A DNA stretch of 64,000 nucleotides from JAKACA01 sp963769255 (GTDB lineage Bacteria; Actinomycetota; Acidimicrobiia; Acidimicrobiales; Bog-793), in contig CAVYKV010000003.1 of NCBI GenBank assembly GCA_963769255.1, positions 558,001-622,000 of the forward strand. Direction: 5' to 3'. Both the position numbers and the translations under genes were made by a program. Shown piece by piece: positions 1 to 8,359 of the stretch (positions are counted from its first letter, which is position 1; every line of letters begins with the position of its first letter). The notes below the pieces were generated by a model that searched no databases, was not told the origin of the DNA, and saw only the letters and a list, made by a program, of their open reading frames with translations.

Positions 1-66
1 TGGCAGTCGCCCCGAGGTCGTTTGCCGGCGCGTCGCCGGGTCCCCTCATCGGCCGGGCCGTGGTGC

Positions 67-783
67 TCAATCGAGCCCCACGTCGCCCAGCACGCGCTCG
101 GCGTCGCCGACGATCCCGCTGTAGAAGGGCCCGAACTCGGCGTAGAGGGCCGAACCCTCGTCGAAGCGCATCCGGTAGACGCACTCCTTCAGGTCGTCGG
201 GGTGCACGCCGAACAGCGTGACGCCCCACTCGTAGTCGTCGAGGCCCGTCGAGCCCGTCACGAGCTGCAGGACCCGGCCGCGGAACTCCCGGCCGACGGC
301 GCCGTGCCCCTGCATGAGTCGCAACCGGTCCTCGAAGGGGAGGCGGTACCAGTTCTCGGCGCCGGGGGAGCGGCGCTTGGACATGGGGTAGAAGCAGAAC
401 GCCCGCATGCCGTCCGGCGGGAGGACGGGGTAGAGGCGGGCATGGCGCATCTGGTCGGGGAGGCCCGCCGCGTACTCCGAGACCTCCGTGAGCGACACGT
501 ACGAGTCGACGACGGCCACGCCGGTCCGTTGCAGGTGGGTCTGCAAGGCGCGCAGCACCCGCAGGTCGGGGCCGAGACCGAGGACGCAGAGATCCGCCTT
601 GTGCCCGATCATGGCTGCCGTGACGACTTGATGGTCGGCCTTGCGCGCGGTGTCGATGGCTTCGAGGACGTCGGCCAGCCGCGGCCGGGCGGTCGTCTCC
701 GAGACCGGCTCGGGCGTCGCCCGGCAGAAGAGGTGCACGACGTTCCAGCCGATCGTCGGCGTCACCGGGGCGTCCGAGCTCAC
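67..783 (-). CDS. hemQ: Coproheme decarboxylase HemQ (chlorite dismutase family)
   Basis: 238 aa, GTG start. It should convert coproheme III to heme b, the last step of the coproporphyrin-dependent heme pathway of monoderm bacteria, in the cytoplasm. The hallmark YPMSKR lies at residues 132-137; Y132 and K136 have the four-residue spacing of the catalytic Tyr/Lys pair of characterised HemQ enzymes. H160 in GHG is the likely proximal heme ligand, and WYRLPF (145-150) is typical. True chlorite dismutases use an Arg in a different context, so HemQ is preferred. No other heme gene is next to it in the window. Confidence 0.93.
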   Translation of the reverse strand: MSSDAPVTPTIGWNVVHLFCRATPEPVSETTARPRLADVLEAIDTARKADHQVVTAAMIGHKADLCVLGLGPDLRVLRALQTHLQRTGVAVVDSYVSLTEVSEYAAGLPDQMRHARLYPVLPPDGMRAFCFYPMSKRRSPGAENWYRLPFEDRLRLMQGHGAVGREFRGRVLQLVTGSTGLDDYEWGVTLFGVHPDDLKECVYRMRFDEGSALYAEFGPFYSGIVGDAERVLGDVGLD

Positions 784-855
784 GCCCGCAGTCTACGGAG
801 CTGCCCGAACAGCGATACGTGACGACCGCCACCAGGGCGAAGACATCGCTCGATA

Positions 856-1653
856 GTGTCGGCCGCCATGCGGGAGCGGGCAGCACGCCGCCGGGCTCGC
901 CCGGCCTCGGCCCTCACGGTGCTCGTCGCCGGGGTGGCCCTGTCCGTCGCGGCTGTTCCGGCGTCGGGTGCTCCGCCGGCGGCCCGTGCCGCCCCTGGCG
1001 CCGCCGCTCGGCCGGCCCGGAGGTGTGCCGTCAACCTGGCCGGTGAGCTCGCCAGCACGGGCCCCGCCCGGCAGCTCGTCACCGTGGTGGCGAAGGACCC
1101 GCGCTCCACCTATGCCGACGTCACCACCTGGCAGCGACGCGACGGGTGCTGGGTGCGGGCCGCCGGTCCCTTCGCCGCCCGCGTCGGCGTGTCCGGCATC
1201 TCGCAGCACAAGGTCGAAGGTGACGGCACGACCCCGGCGGGCATCTTCGGCGTCGGTCCGGTCATGTACGGCAACGCCGCCAACCCGGGCGTTCACTACC
1301 CCTATCACCGCCTCGTGTGCGGTGACTGGTGGGACGAGGTCCCGTCCTCGCGCTGGTACAACTCCTTCCGGCACGTCGCCTGCGGCTCCCGGCCCAGCTG
1401 GACCTACGGGGACTCCGAGGCGCTCTGGACGGAGACGACGGCCTATGGGAGCTTCGCCTGGATCGAGTACAACACCGACCCCGTCGTGCCAGGGCGGGGC
1501 TCGGCCATCTTCCTGCACGACGGCTTCACCCATGCCACCGCCGGCTGCGTGAGCCTGCATCCCGGTGAGCTGGACACCGTCCTCGACTGGCTCCGTGCCG
1601 ATGACGACCCCCGTGTCATCATCGGGACTGGAGCCGAGGTGCGCCACTACTGA
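856..1653 (+). CDS. Secreted L,D-transpeptidase (YkuD)-like protein
   Basis: 265 aa from GTG at 856; an in-frame ATG at 868 is an equally good start. The N-terminus is Arg-rich and followed by a hydrophobic stretch (about 18-40) ending in Ala-rich sequence, a typical signal peptide, so the product is exported. Near the C-terminus H221 and H226 precede C231 in ATAGCVSL, resembling the H...(S/T)xGC active site of YkuD enzymes that form 3-3 peptidoglycan cross-links or anchor proteins. The SHGC form is replaced by TAGC, as in the broader, poorly characterised branch of the family, so actual transpeptidase activity is inferred. It is convergent with groEL. Confidence 0.72.
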   Translation: MSAAMRERAARRRARPASALTVLVAGVALSVAAVPASGAPPAARAAPGAAARPARRCAVNLAGELASTGPARQLVTVVAKDPRSTYADVTTWQRRDGCWVRAAGPFAARVGVSGISQHKVEGDGTTPAGIFGVGPVMYGNAANPGVHYPYHRLVCGDWWDEVPSSRWYNSFRHVACGSRPSWTYGDSEALWTETTAYGSFAWIEYNTDPVVPGRGSAIFLHDGFTHATAGCVSLHPGELDTVLDWLRADDDPRVIIGTGAEVRHY

Positions 1654-1684
1654 GCGTCGTGGTGGGCCGGTGCCCGCACGCGAC

Positions 1685-1710
1685 GGAGGGGCGCCCGTAG
1701 GCGCCCCTCC
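1685..1710. terminator. Bidirectional hairpin terminator
   Basis: A perfect 11-bp inverted repeat (GGAGGGGCGCC / GGCGCCCCTCC) with a CGTA loop lies between the converging L,D-transpeptidase gene and groEL. It has no strong U tract, as is common in GC-rich actinobacteria, and its position fits shared termination. Confidence 0.7.
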
Positions 1711-1737
1711 CGACAGCTCGGGCCGAAGCCCGTGGAC

Positions 1738-3360
1738 TCAGAAGTCCTCCATCCCACCGCCGCCCGGCATGGCCGGGGCAGCGTCCTCGGGCTTGTCGAC
1801 GATGACGGCCTCGGTCGTGAGGAAGAGGGCGGCGATCGAGGCGGCGTTCTGCAGTGCCGAGCGCGTGACCTTGGCGGCGTCGATGACGCCGGCCTTGAAG
1901 AGGTCCTCGTACTCGCCCGTGGCGGCGTTCAGGCCGTGGCTCTGCTTGAGGCCCTTCACCTTCTCGGTGACGACCCCACCCTCGAGGCCGGCGTTGACGG
2001 CGATCTGCTTGAGCGGCTCCTCGACGGCGCGGGCGATGATCCGTGCCCCCGTCGCCTCGTCGCCTTCGAGCTTGTCGGCGCAGGCGGTGATCGCCTGCTG
2101 GGCACGCAGGAGGGCCACACCGCCGCCGGGCACGACGCCCTCCTCGATGGCCGCCTTCGTCGTCGAGACGGCGTCCTCGATGCGGTGCTTCTTCTCCTTG
2201 AGCTCGACTTCGGTGGCAGCCCCGACCTTGATGACGGCGACGCCGCCGGAGAGCTTGGCGAGGCGCTCCTGCAGCTTCTCCCGGTCGTAGTCGGAGTCGG
2301 TGTTCTCGATCTCGGTCTTGATCTGGCTGATGCGGCCCTTGATGTCCGAGTCCTCCCCGGCGCCCTCCACGATCGTCGTCTCGTCCTTCGTGACGACGAT
2401 CTTGCGGGCCCGGCCGAGCAGGTCGAGGGTCACGTTCTCGAGCTTGAGGCCGACCTCTTCGGTGACGACCTGGCCGCCGGTGAGGATGGCGATGTCCTGC
2501 AGCATGGCCTTGCGGCGCTCACCGAAGCCGGGGGCCTTCACGGCAGCGCTCTTGAAGGTGCCACGGATCTTGTTGACGACGAGCGTCGCCAGCGCCTCAC
2601 CCTCGACGTCCTCGGCCAGCACGACGAGCGGCTTGCCCGTCTGCATGACCTTCTCGAGGACGGGGAGGAGGTCGCGTACGGCCGAGATCTTGGAGCCGAC
2701 GATGAGCAGGTAGGCGTCCTCGAGGGAGGCCTCCATGCGCTCGGGGTCGGTCACGAAGTAGGGCGAGATGTAGCCCTTGTCGAAGCGCATGCCCTCGACG
2801 AGCTCCATGTCCATGCCGAAGGTCTGGCTCTCCTCGACCGTGATGACGCCGTCCTTGCCGACCTTGTCGATCGCCTCGGCGATCATGGAGCCGATCTCGG
2901 CGTCGGCGGCGGAGATACCGGCGACCTGGGCGATCTGGTCCTTCGAGTCCGTGTCCTTGGCGATGTCGTGGATGGCCACCACGGCAGCCTCGACGGCGAG
3001 CTCGATGCCGCGCTTGAGCGACATGGGGTTGGCACCGGCGGCCACGTTGCGCAGGCCCTCGCGGACCATGGCGCCGGCGAGCACCGTCGCCGTCGTCGTG
3101 CCGTCACCGGCTACGTCGTCGGTCTTCTTGGCAACTTCCTTGACGAGCTCGGCCCCGACCTTCTCCCACGGGTCCTCGAGGTCGATCTCCTTGGCGATCG
3201 AGACCCCGTCGTTGGTGATCGTCGGCGCGCCCCACTTCTTCTCGAGCACGACGTTGCGGCCCTTCGGGCCAAGCGTCACCTTGACGGCATCGACCAGCTG
3301 GTTCATGCCCCTCTCGAGCGCGCGGCGGGCCTGCTCGTCGAAAGCGATCAGCTTCGGCAT
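1738..3360 (-). CDS. groEL: Chaperonin GroEL (Hsp60), standalone copy
   Basis: 540 aa, ATG start. This is the ATP-dependent protein-folding chamber of the cytoplasm. The nucleotide-binding DGTTTATVLA segment (near residues 87-96), the apical-domain sequence and the Gly/Met-rich C-terminus PGGGGMEDF are all present. Many actinobacteria have a His-rich GroEL1 next to groES and a Gly-Met-tailed GroEL2 elsewhere; the tail and the absence of groES make this the GroEL2-type housekeeping copy. Two CIRCE operators sit directly upstream, so HrcA repression and heat induction are expected. Confidence 0.97.
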   Translation of the reverse strand: MPKLIAFDEQARRALERGMNQLVDAVKVTLGPKGRNVVLEKKWGAPTITNDGVSIAKEIDLEDPWEKVGAELVKEVAKKTDDVAGDGTTTATVLAGAMVREGLRNVAAGANPMSLKRGIELAVEAAVVAIHDIAKDTDSKDQIAQVAGISAADAEIGSMIAEAIDKVGKDGVITVEESQTFGMDMELVEGMRFDKGYISPYFVTDPERMEASLEDAYLLIVGSKISAVRDLLPVLEKVMQTGKPLVVLAEDVEGEALATLVVNKIRGTFKSAAVKAPGFGERRKAMLQDIAILTGGQVVTEEVGLKLENVTLDLLGRARKIVVTKDETTIVEGAGEDSDIKGRISQIKTEIENTDSDYDREKLQERLAKLSGGVAVIKVGAATEVELKEKKHRIEDAVSTTKAAIEEGVVPGGGVALLRAQQAITACADKLEGDEATGARIIARAVEEPLKQIAVNAGLEGGVVTEKVKGLKQSHGLNAATGEYEDLFKAGVIDAAKVTRSALQNAASIAALFLTTEAVIVDKPEDAAPAMPGGGGMEDF

Positions 3361-3408
3361 CGTTGGTTACATCCTCCCTTTGTGCCCGGTCCGTAGGTCC
3401 CTGGGCAT

Positions 3409-3433
3409 TGGCACTCTCATCGACCGAGTGCCA
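3409..3433. promoter_or_regulatory. CIRCE operator (HrcA site), proximal
   Basis: TGGCACTC, nine bases, then GAGTGCCA: a perfect 8-bp inverted repeat with the canonical 9-nt CIRCE spacer, located 49 bases upstream of the groEL start. Confidence 0.9.
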
Positions 3434-3436
3434 GAC

Positions 3437-3461
3437 TAGCACTCTCCATTCGGGAGTGCTA
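3437..3461. promoter_or_regulatory. CIRCE operator (HrcA site), distal
   Basis: TAGCACTC, nine bases, then GAGTGCTA: a second perfect CIRCE element. It starts 28 bp after the first, so the two sites differ in their outer bases but share the CACTC/GAGTG core. Confidence 0.92.
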
Positions 3462-3507
3462 CCGCCCTGCGGACCGAATTCCGGCTCGCCGAGGCGTCAG
3501 GAAGGGG

Positions 3508-3789
3508 TCAGCGGCAGCCTCCGGCCACCGCCGGCACGATCGACACCGTCTGGCCGGGGGCCACAGGGGTCTCGAGCCCCTGCATGAAGCGCACGTCTTC
3601 GTCGGCCACGAAGAGGTTCACGAACCGGCGCAGGGACCCGTTCCCGTCGACGAGGCGCTCCTCGAGGCCCGGGTGGACCGTTTCCAGCTCCGTGATGACC
3701 TCCCGCACGGTCGTGGCCTCGACGGCCACCTCCCGCTCGCCGCCCGTGAGCGGTCGCAGCTGGGCGGGCACGCGCACGATGACGCTCAT
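3508..3789 (-). CDS. MoaD/ThiS-family sulfur carrier protein
   Basis: 93 aa, beta-grasp ubiquitin-like small protein. In this family the C-terminal Gly-Gly is adenylylated and thiocarboxylated and delivers sulfur to cofactor or amino-acid synthesis. The start ATG overlaps the stop of the upstream threonine-synthase-like gene in an ATGA, so the two are translationally coupled, as for carriers that donate sulfur to PLP enzymes (CysO with CysM). The chain ends GGCR, with two residues after the diglycine, so a protease would have to expose the active terminus, as known for QbsE, which ends in GGCF. A role in molybdopterin synthesis is possible but no moa gene is adjacent. Confidence 0.82.
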   Translation of the reverse strand: MSVIVRVPAQLRPLTGGEREVAVEATTVREVITELETVHPGLEERLVDGNGSLRRFVNLFVADEDVRFMQGLETPVAPGQTVSIVPAVAGGCR

Positions 3790-5036
3790 GCGAGCACCCG
3801 CTCGAGCGGGCTGCCCCCGAGGGCGCGCACCACCTCGTCCACGCCCGCCCCGATCGGCTCGGCGACGGCGACCCGCTCCCGGAGCGACTCGACGGTCTTG
3901 AGCCCGTTGCCCGAGACGTAGGCGACGACGCTCTCGTCCGGCCGGATGACGCCTTGGCGGGCGAGCTTGGCGAGCGTGGCGATCGTGACGCCTCCCGCCA
4001 TCTCGGCGAAGACGCCCTCCGTGCGGGCGAGGAGGGTGATGGCATCGACGATCTCGGCGTCGCTGACCGAGGCGACGGCGCCCCCCGATCGCCTCACCTC
4101 CTGCAGGGCGTACCAGCCGTCAGCCGGGTTGCCGATGGCGAGCGACTTGGCGATCGTCGACGGCTTCACGGGGCGGATCACGTCGGATCCCTCGGCGAAG
4201 GCCGTGGCGACGGGCGAGCACCCGTCGGCCTGCGCCCCCGAGATCCTCACGTCGTGCGGCGTCACGAGGCCCACCTCGGCGAACTGGGCGAAGCCCTTGG
4301 CGATCTTTGTCAGCTGGCAGCCGGAGGCGACCGGCACGACGACGTGGTCCGGCAGCTGCCAGCCGAGCTGCTCGGCAACTTCGAAGGCGAGCGTCTTCGA
4401 GCCCTCGGCGTAGTACGGGCGGAGGTTGACGTTCACGAACGCCCAGTCCGGGTACTCGGCCGCCAGTTCCCCGCACAGGCGGTTGACGTCGTCGTAGCTG
4501 CCGGCGATGCGCAGGAGGCGACCGCCGAAGACGGCCGTCATGAGGACCTTGACGGACTCGAGGTCGTGCGGGATGAGGACGACCGACTCCATGCCGAGGC
4601 GGGCGGCCGTGGCGGCCACGGAGTTCGCCAGGTTGCCCGTGGAGGCGCAGGCGGCCACCCGGAAGCCGAGCTCGCGCGCCCGCGTGAGGGCGACGGCGAC
4701 GACGCGGTCTTTGAAGGAGCCGGTGGGGTTTCTCGTGTCGTCCTTCAGGTAGAGCTCGCCCAGCCCGATGGCGGCGGCGAGCCGCTCTGCCTTCAACAGC
4801 GGGGTGAAGCCGGCGCCGAGACCGGGCGGGGACGGTGTCTCCACGGGGAGGAAGTCGGCGTACCGCCACAGGTTGGGCGGGCCGGCGGCGATGCGCTCCC
4901 GGCTCGTGGCGGCGGCGATCCCCTCGAGGTCGTAGGTGACTTCGAGGGGGCCGAAGCACCACTCGCAGGCGTGCAACGCCACAGGCGCGTAGGAGCGCCC
5001 GCATTCACGGCAGGTGAGATCACGGATGAAACCCAC
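3786..5036 (-). CDS. thrC: Threonine synthase (PLP fold type II) with N-terminal zinc ribbon
   Basis: 416 aa from GTG at 5036, chosen because GAGGAGG lies about 6 nt upstream; the frame stays open further upstream but that part runs antisense into gpgS. C9, C12, C24 and C27 form a zinc ribbon often found on threonine synthases. K109 in NPTGSFKDR is the PLP lysine, and the STGNLANS motif binds the phosphate of substrate or cofactor. The expected reaction is O-phosphohomoserine to threonine. Coupling to a sulfur carrier leaves open an alternative: a sulfhydrylase-like enzyme making cysteine or homocysteine from protein thiocarboxylate. Confidence 0.85.
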   Translation of the reverse strand: MGFIRDLTCRECGRSYAPVALHACEWCFGPLEVTYDLEGIAAATSRERIAAGPPNLWRYADFLPVETPSPPGLGAGFTPLLKAERLAAAIGLGELYLKDDTRNPTGSFKDRVVAVALTRARELGFRVAACASTGNLANSVAATAARLGMESVVLIPHDLESVKVLMTAVFGGRLLRIAGSYDDVNRLCGELAAEYPDWAFVNVNLRPYYAEGSKTLAFEVAEQLGWQLPDHVVVPVASGCQLTKIAKGFAQFAEVGLVTPHDVRISGAQADGCSPVATAFAEGSDVIRPVKPSTIAKSLAIGNPADGWYALQEVRRSGGAVASVSDAEIVDAITLLARTEGVFAEMAGGVTIATLAKLARQGVIRPDESVVAYVSGNGLKTVESLRERVAVAEPIGAGVDEVVRALGGSPLERVLA

Positions 5037-5225
5037 GACGTCCTCCTCATCGGTCGGGCATTGGCACCTGGCCGATCGTTGGACGACGTCGTCCGATCGA
5101 AACTGGTTGCCGCGGCGTCGCAGGGCCCGTCCCTCAGCCGCTCTGGATGATGTGGCCCCAGTGTAGGCAGCTCCAGCCGGCCACGCCACCCCGGCCAGCC
5201 AGCGCGGCGGCGCGGCGGCCCTATC

Positions 5226-6083
5226 GTGGCGAGCGACATGGCCATCCTCGATGCCGTCGCCCCGATGGCCCCGCCCGCCATCGCCAGCTTCGGTCATGCC
5301 GACTGGAGCCTCGAGGCCCTCGAGGCGGCGAAGGGCGACGCCCGGGTCGTCGTCTGCATCCCGGCGCGCGACGAGGCCCGCACGATCGGTGCCATCGTCG
5401 GCTCCATCCGCTGCCACCTGCAGGGCCGAATCGTCGACGAGATCCTCGTCGTCGACGACGGCTCGCTGGACGCCACGGCCGTCGAGGCGGAGCGCCACGG
5501 GGCCGTCGTCGTGCAGGGTGCCGGCCCCGGCAAGGGCGAGGCGATGCGGCTCGCCCGCGGACGGGGAGACTACGTGGTCTTCCTCGACGGCGACGTCGAG
5601 AATTTCGCCCCGCACTTCGTGAGCGGGCTCCTCGGTCCCCTCCTCTGCCGGGAGGGAACGGTGCTCGTGAAAGGCTCCTACGCCCGCCCGCTCGGCGACC
5701 GGCCGAACGAGGGCGGGAGGGTGACCGAGCTCGTCGCCAAGCCGCTCCTCTCGCTGCTGTTCCCCGAGCTCGGCGGCATCGCCCAGCCGCTCGCCGGTGA
5801 GACGGCCATCCGCCACGACGTCCTCGACGCCCTGGAGCTGACGGCGGGATACGGCGTGGAGATGGGGCTCCTCCTCGACGTCTGGCGGGCCTTCGGCACG
5901 GCCGCCATCGCCCAGGTCGACCTCGGGGTGCGCCGGCACCGCAACCGCCCGCTCTCGGAGCTCGCCCCCCAAGCCCGCGATGTCATCGCCGCCGCCCTCG
6001 AGCGGTCGTCGCCCCCCTCGGGTGATCCTCGCCGCCTCCTCGAGGGTGACACCTCGGCCGTGCACCTTCCGGCCGGCTCATGA
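5226..6083 (+). CDS. gpgS: Glucosyl-3-phosphoglycerate synthase (GT81)
   Basis: 285 aa from GTG at 5226; ATG at 5238 is an alternative. It transfers glucose from an NDP-glucose to 3-phosphoglycerate, the first step to glucosylglycerate (a compatible solute and the primer of methylglucose lipopolysaccharides in mycobacteria). The GT-A features are clear: VCIPARDEARTI, then ILVVDDGSLDAT, the metal-binding FLDGDVENF, and the family stretches VKGSY.RP, GGRVTELVAKPLL, QPLAGE and QVDLGVRRHRNRPL. Its stop overlaps the otsA start (ATGA), so both solute enzymes are coexpressed. No phosphatase GpgP is adjacent. Confidence 0.92.
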   Translation: MASDMAILDAVAPMAPPAIASFGHADWSLEALEAAKGDARVVVCIPARDEARTIGAIVGSIRCHLQGRIVDEILVVDDGSLDATAVEAERHGAVVVQGAGPGKGEAMRLARGRGDYVVFLDGDVENFAPHFVSGLLGPLLCREGTVLVKGSYARPLGDRPNEGGRVTELVAKPLLSLLFPELGGIAQPLAGETAIRHDVLDALELTAGYGVEMGLLLDVWRAFGTAAIAQVDLGVRRHRNRPLSELAPQARDVIAAALERSSPPSGDPRRLLEGDTSAVHLPAGS

Positions 6084-7504
6084 CGACCCCGGGTGGGGCA
6101 GCGCTCGTCGTCGCCGCCAATCGGGGCCCCTTCTCCCTGGTGGAGGCACCGGACGGCTCGCTCCGGGCGGAGCGGGCGGGGGGAGGTCTGGCACCGAGCC
6201 TCGCCGGGGCGCTCGCCGGCGGCACGGACGCCACCTGGGTGGCGGCGGCTCTGAGCGACGCCGAACGGCGGGCGGCGGACGGGGCCATCGACTCCGGCCA
6301 ACCCGGCCTCACCCTGCGTCTCGTCGCCCTCGATCCGGCCGTCCTGGCGGCCGCCTACGACGTCGTCGCCAACGCCGTCCTGTGGTTCGTCTTCCACGGC
6401 CTCTTCGACGCCGCCCGGCGGCCCGTCTTCGCGGCGGAATGGCGAACCGCCTGGGAGGCGTACCGGCAGTACAACCGGGCCTTCGCCGACACGATCGCCG
6501 AGGCGGCCGCCCCGGGGGCCGTCGTCCTCGTGAACGACTACCACCTCCTGCTGGCGGGGGGGATGCTACGGGCGGCGCGGCCGGACCTGCGGACCGTCCA
6601 CTTCAGCCACACGCCCTTCCCGAGTCCGGAGGAGCTCGCCATGCTCCCCGTGACCACGGTGCGGGAGCTGCTCGCCGGCATGGCCGGCTACGGCGCCTGC
6701 GGTTTCCACAGCCGGCGCTGGGAGGCGGCCTTCCGGCGGTGCATGGCGGGGGAGGCGGCCCTCCCCGAGACCTTCGTGGCGCCGCTCGGGCCGGACCTCG
6801 GCCGCCTGCGGGAGGTGGCAGCGTCGGCGGCCTGCGCCGAGCGGATGGCGCAGCTGAGCGAGCGGCTCGGCCATCGCCGGCTCCTGCTGCGCAGCGACCG
6901 CGTGGAGCTCTCGAAGAACCTCTTGCGGGGCTTGCGATCCTTTGACCTGCTGCTCAGCGAGCACCCGGAATGGCGGCGGGAGGTCGTGCACGTCGTGCGC
7001 GGCTACGTGAGCCGGCAGGGACTGCCCGAGTACCTTGCCTACCGCTCCGAGGTGGAGCACCTCGCCGCCCTCCTCAACGAGCGGTGGTCGGACGCCGACC
7101 ACACGGCCGTCATCGTCGACGTCGACGACGACTTCGCCAGCACCGTGGCGGCCCTGCGCCGCTACGACGTCCTCCTCGTCAACCCCGTGCGCGACGGCAT
7201 GAACCTCGTCGCCAAGGAAGGACCCGTCCTGAACGAGCGCGACGGCATGCTCGTGCTCTCGACGCAGGCGGGCGCCTACGACGAGCTCGCCGGCGAGTGC
7301 TACGGCGTGCACGCCTTCGACGTGTCCGAGACGGCGGAGGCTCTTCACGCCGCCCTGTCGCTCGGAGGCGAGGAGCGGGCGGCCCGCTCCGCCCGGCTCT
7401 CCGAGGTCGCCGCCGCACACCCGCCGGCGGAGTGGCTGCACCGGGTCCTGACGCAGGCCCGGCCCGCCGGGGCCGCCGGTCCCTCACGACCGCTCGACGG
7501 CTAA
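6080..7504 (+). CDS. otsA: Trehalose-6-phosphate synthase (GT20)
   Basis: 474 aa, ATG overlapping the gpgS stop. It makes trehalose 6-phosphate from NDP-glucose and glucose 6-phosphate. GT20 landmarks include the N-terminal VAANRGPFS, VNDYHL, HFSHTPFP, a RVELSKN variant of the usual R-x-D-x-x-KN donor-site motif, and NPVRDGMNLVAKEG near residue 370. The S of LRSDRVELSKN replaces the more usual residue, so some other pseudo-disaccharide phosphate product cannot be excluded. The stop codon overlaps the convergent otsB stop within CTAA. Confidence 0.88.
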   Translation: MTTPGGAALVVAANRGPFSLVEAPDGSLRAERAGGGLAPSLAGALAGGTDATWVAAALSDAERRAADGAIDSGQPGLTLRLVALDPAVLAAAYDVVANAVLWFVFHGLFDAARRPVFAAEWRTAWEAYRQYNRAFADTIAEAAAPGAVVLVNDYHLLLAGGMLRAARPDLRTVHFSHTPFPSPEELAMLPVTTVRELLAGMAGYGACGFHSRRWEAAFRRCMAGEAALPETFVAPLGPDLGRLREVAASAACAERMAQLSERLGHRRLLLRSDRVELSKNLLRGLRSFDLLLSEHPEWRREVVHVVRGYVSRQGLPEYLAYRSEVEHLAALLNERWSDADHTAVIVDVDDDFASTVAALRRYDVLLVNPVRDGMNLVAKEGPVLNERDGMLVLSTQAGAYDELAGECYGVHAFDVSETAEALHAALSLGGEERAARSARLSEVAAAHPPAEWLHRVLTQARPAGAAGPSRPLDG

Positions 7505-8322
7505 GTCGCCGCCGCCGCCTCCTCGAGGCGGTCGGCCACGTCGCTGAGCAGCTGCACGGCCTCGGCGGGGGAAGCGAGGACGAGATCGGCCCGTTCCAGC
7601 AGCTCGGCCGGCGAGTCGCCGCTCGCTACGGCGATCTTCAAACCCGTCGCCCTCCCGGAGGCGGCGAGCTCGTCGAGGCTGACGAAGGCGGCCACGTCGC
7701 TCGTGTCGTCGCCGAGGAAGGCGAGGCGCCGGAGGTCGTCCCGCCCCGCCCACTGCGCCACGATGCTCCCCTTGTCCACCCCGATGGGCGCCAGCAGCTC
7801 GACGCTCGCCTTGCCGGGGCGGGCGAGGAGGCCATTGCGGGCGGCGAGGCTCGCCGCCAACGCCTCGGCCGTGCGTGAGACGGCCGCCGGGTCGGGGGCG
7901 TCGCGCCAGTGGAGCGTGACGCTGTAGCGCTTGTCCTCGACGTGGAGACCGGGTACGGCGGCCTCCTCGGCCTCCTGACGGGCCGCTGCCACGATCCCCT
8001 CCCAGGCGCCGGCGCCGGCGGCCACCTCGACGGAGCCGTCGATGACGTGCTCGACACCGTGGATGCCGTAGAGCTCGACGCCGGCGGCAGCCAGGTCGCC
8101 CCCGAGGCGGTCGAGGAGCCAGGCGGCCGGCCGGCCAGAGACGACGCCCACGACGGCGAGGCGGCCGCCCAGGCGGCGGAGGGCTTCTGCGGCCCTCGGT
8201 AGCGGCTCTGCCACCTCAGGCCGCCGCACGATGGGCGAGAGCGTGCCGTCGAAGTCGCTGAAGAGGCCGGTGCGTGCCGGCAGAGCCGACACCCAGGAGA
8301 CGGCCTCGTCGTAGGTCGTCAT
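7501..8322 (-). CDS. otsB: Trehalose-6-phosphate phosphatase (HAD)
   Basis: 273 aa from ATG at 8322. It dephosphorylates trehalose 6-phosphate to trehalose. FSDFDGTLSPI near residue 22 carries the HAD nucleophile Asp; VSGRPAAWL and YGIHGVE are typical of OtsB; PGKASVELL, DKGS and FLGDDTSD form the late HAD motifs. It converges on otsA and the two stop codons share CTAA at 7501-7504, an arrangement that leaves no room for an intergenic terminator. Together with gpgS and otsA it forms a solute-synthesis locus. Confidence 0.92.
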   Translation of the reverse strand: MTTYDEAVSWVSALPARTGLFSDFDGTLSPIVRRPEVAEPLPRAAEALRRLGGRLAVVGVVSGRPAAWLLDRLGGDLAAAGVELYGIHGVEHVIDGSVEVAAGAGAWEGIVAAARQEAEEAAVPGLHVEDKRYSVTLHWRDAPDPAAVSRTAEALAASLAARNGLLARPGKASVELLAPIGVDKGSIVAQWAGRDDLRRLAFLGDDTSDVAAFVSLDELAASGRATGLKIAVASGDSPAELLERADLVLASPAEAVQLLSDVADRLEEAAAAT

Positions 8323-8359
8323 GCCGCTCGGGCCGCCTGCTTGCGCTGGGGGTGGCGGC

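Noticed and set aside
1..66. Sequence before the HemQ stop
   Set aside because: Only 66 bases; no gene or site could be supported.
1732..3396. A 554-codon open frame antisense to groEL, with similar long antisense frames over other genes
   Set aside because: High GC leaves few stop codons on the opposite strand; the sense frame encodes a recognisable GroEL and the antisense protein is low-complexity Asp/Gly/His/Leu.
5040..6065. Extension of the threonine synthase frame upstream to about 6065
   Set aside because: It lies antisense to gpgS, and the good ribosome-binding site and zinc ribbon set the start at 5036.
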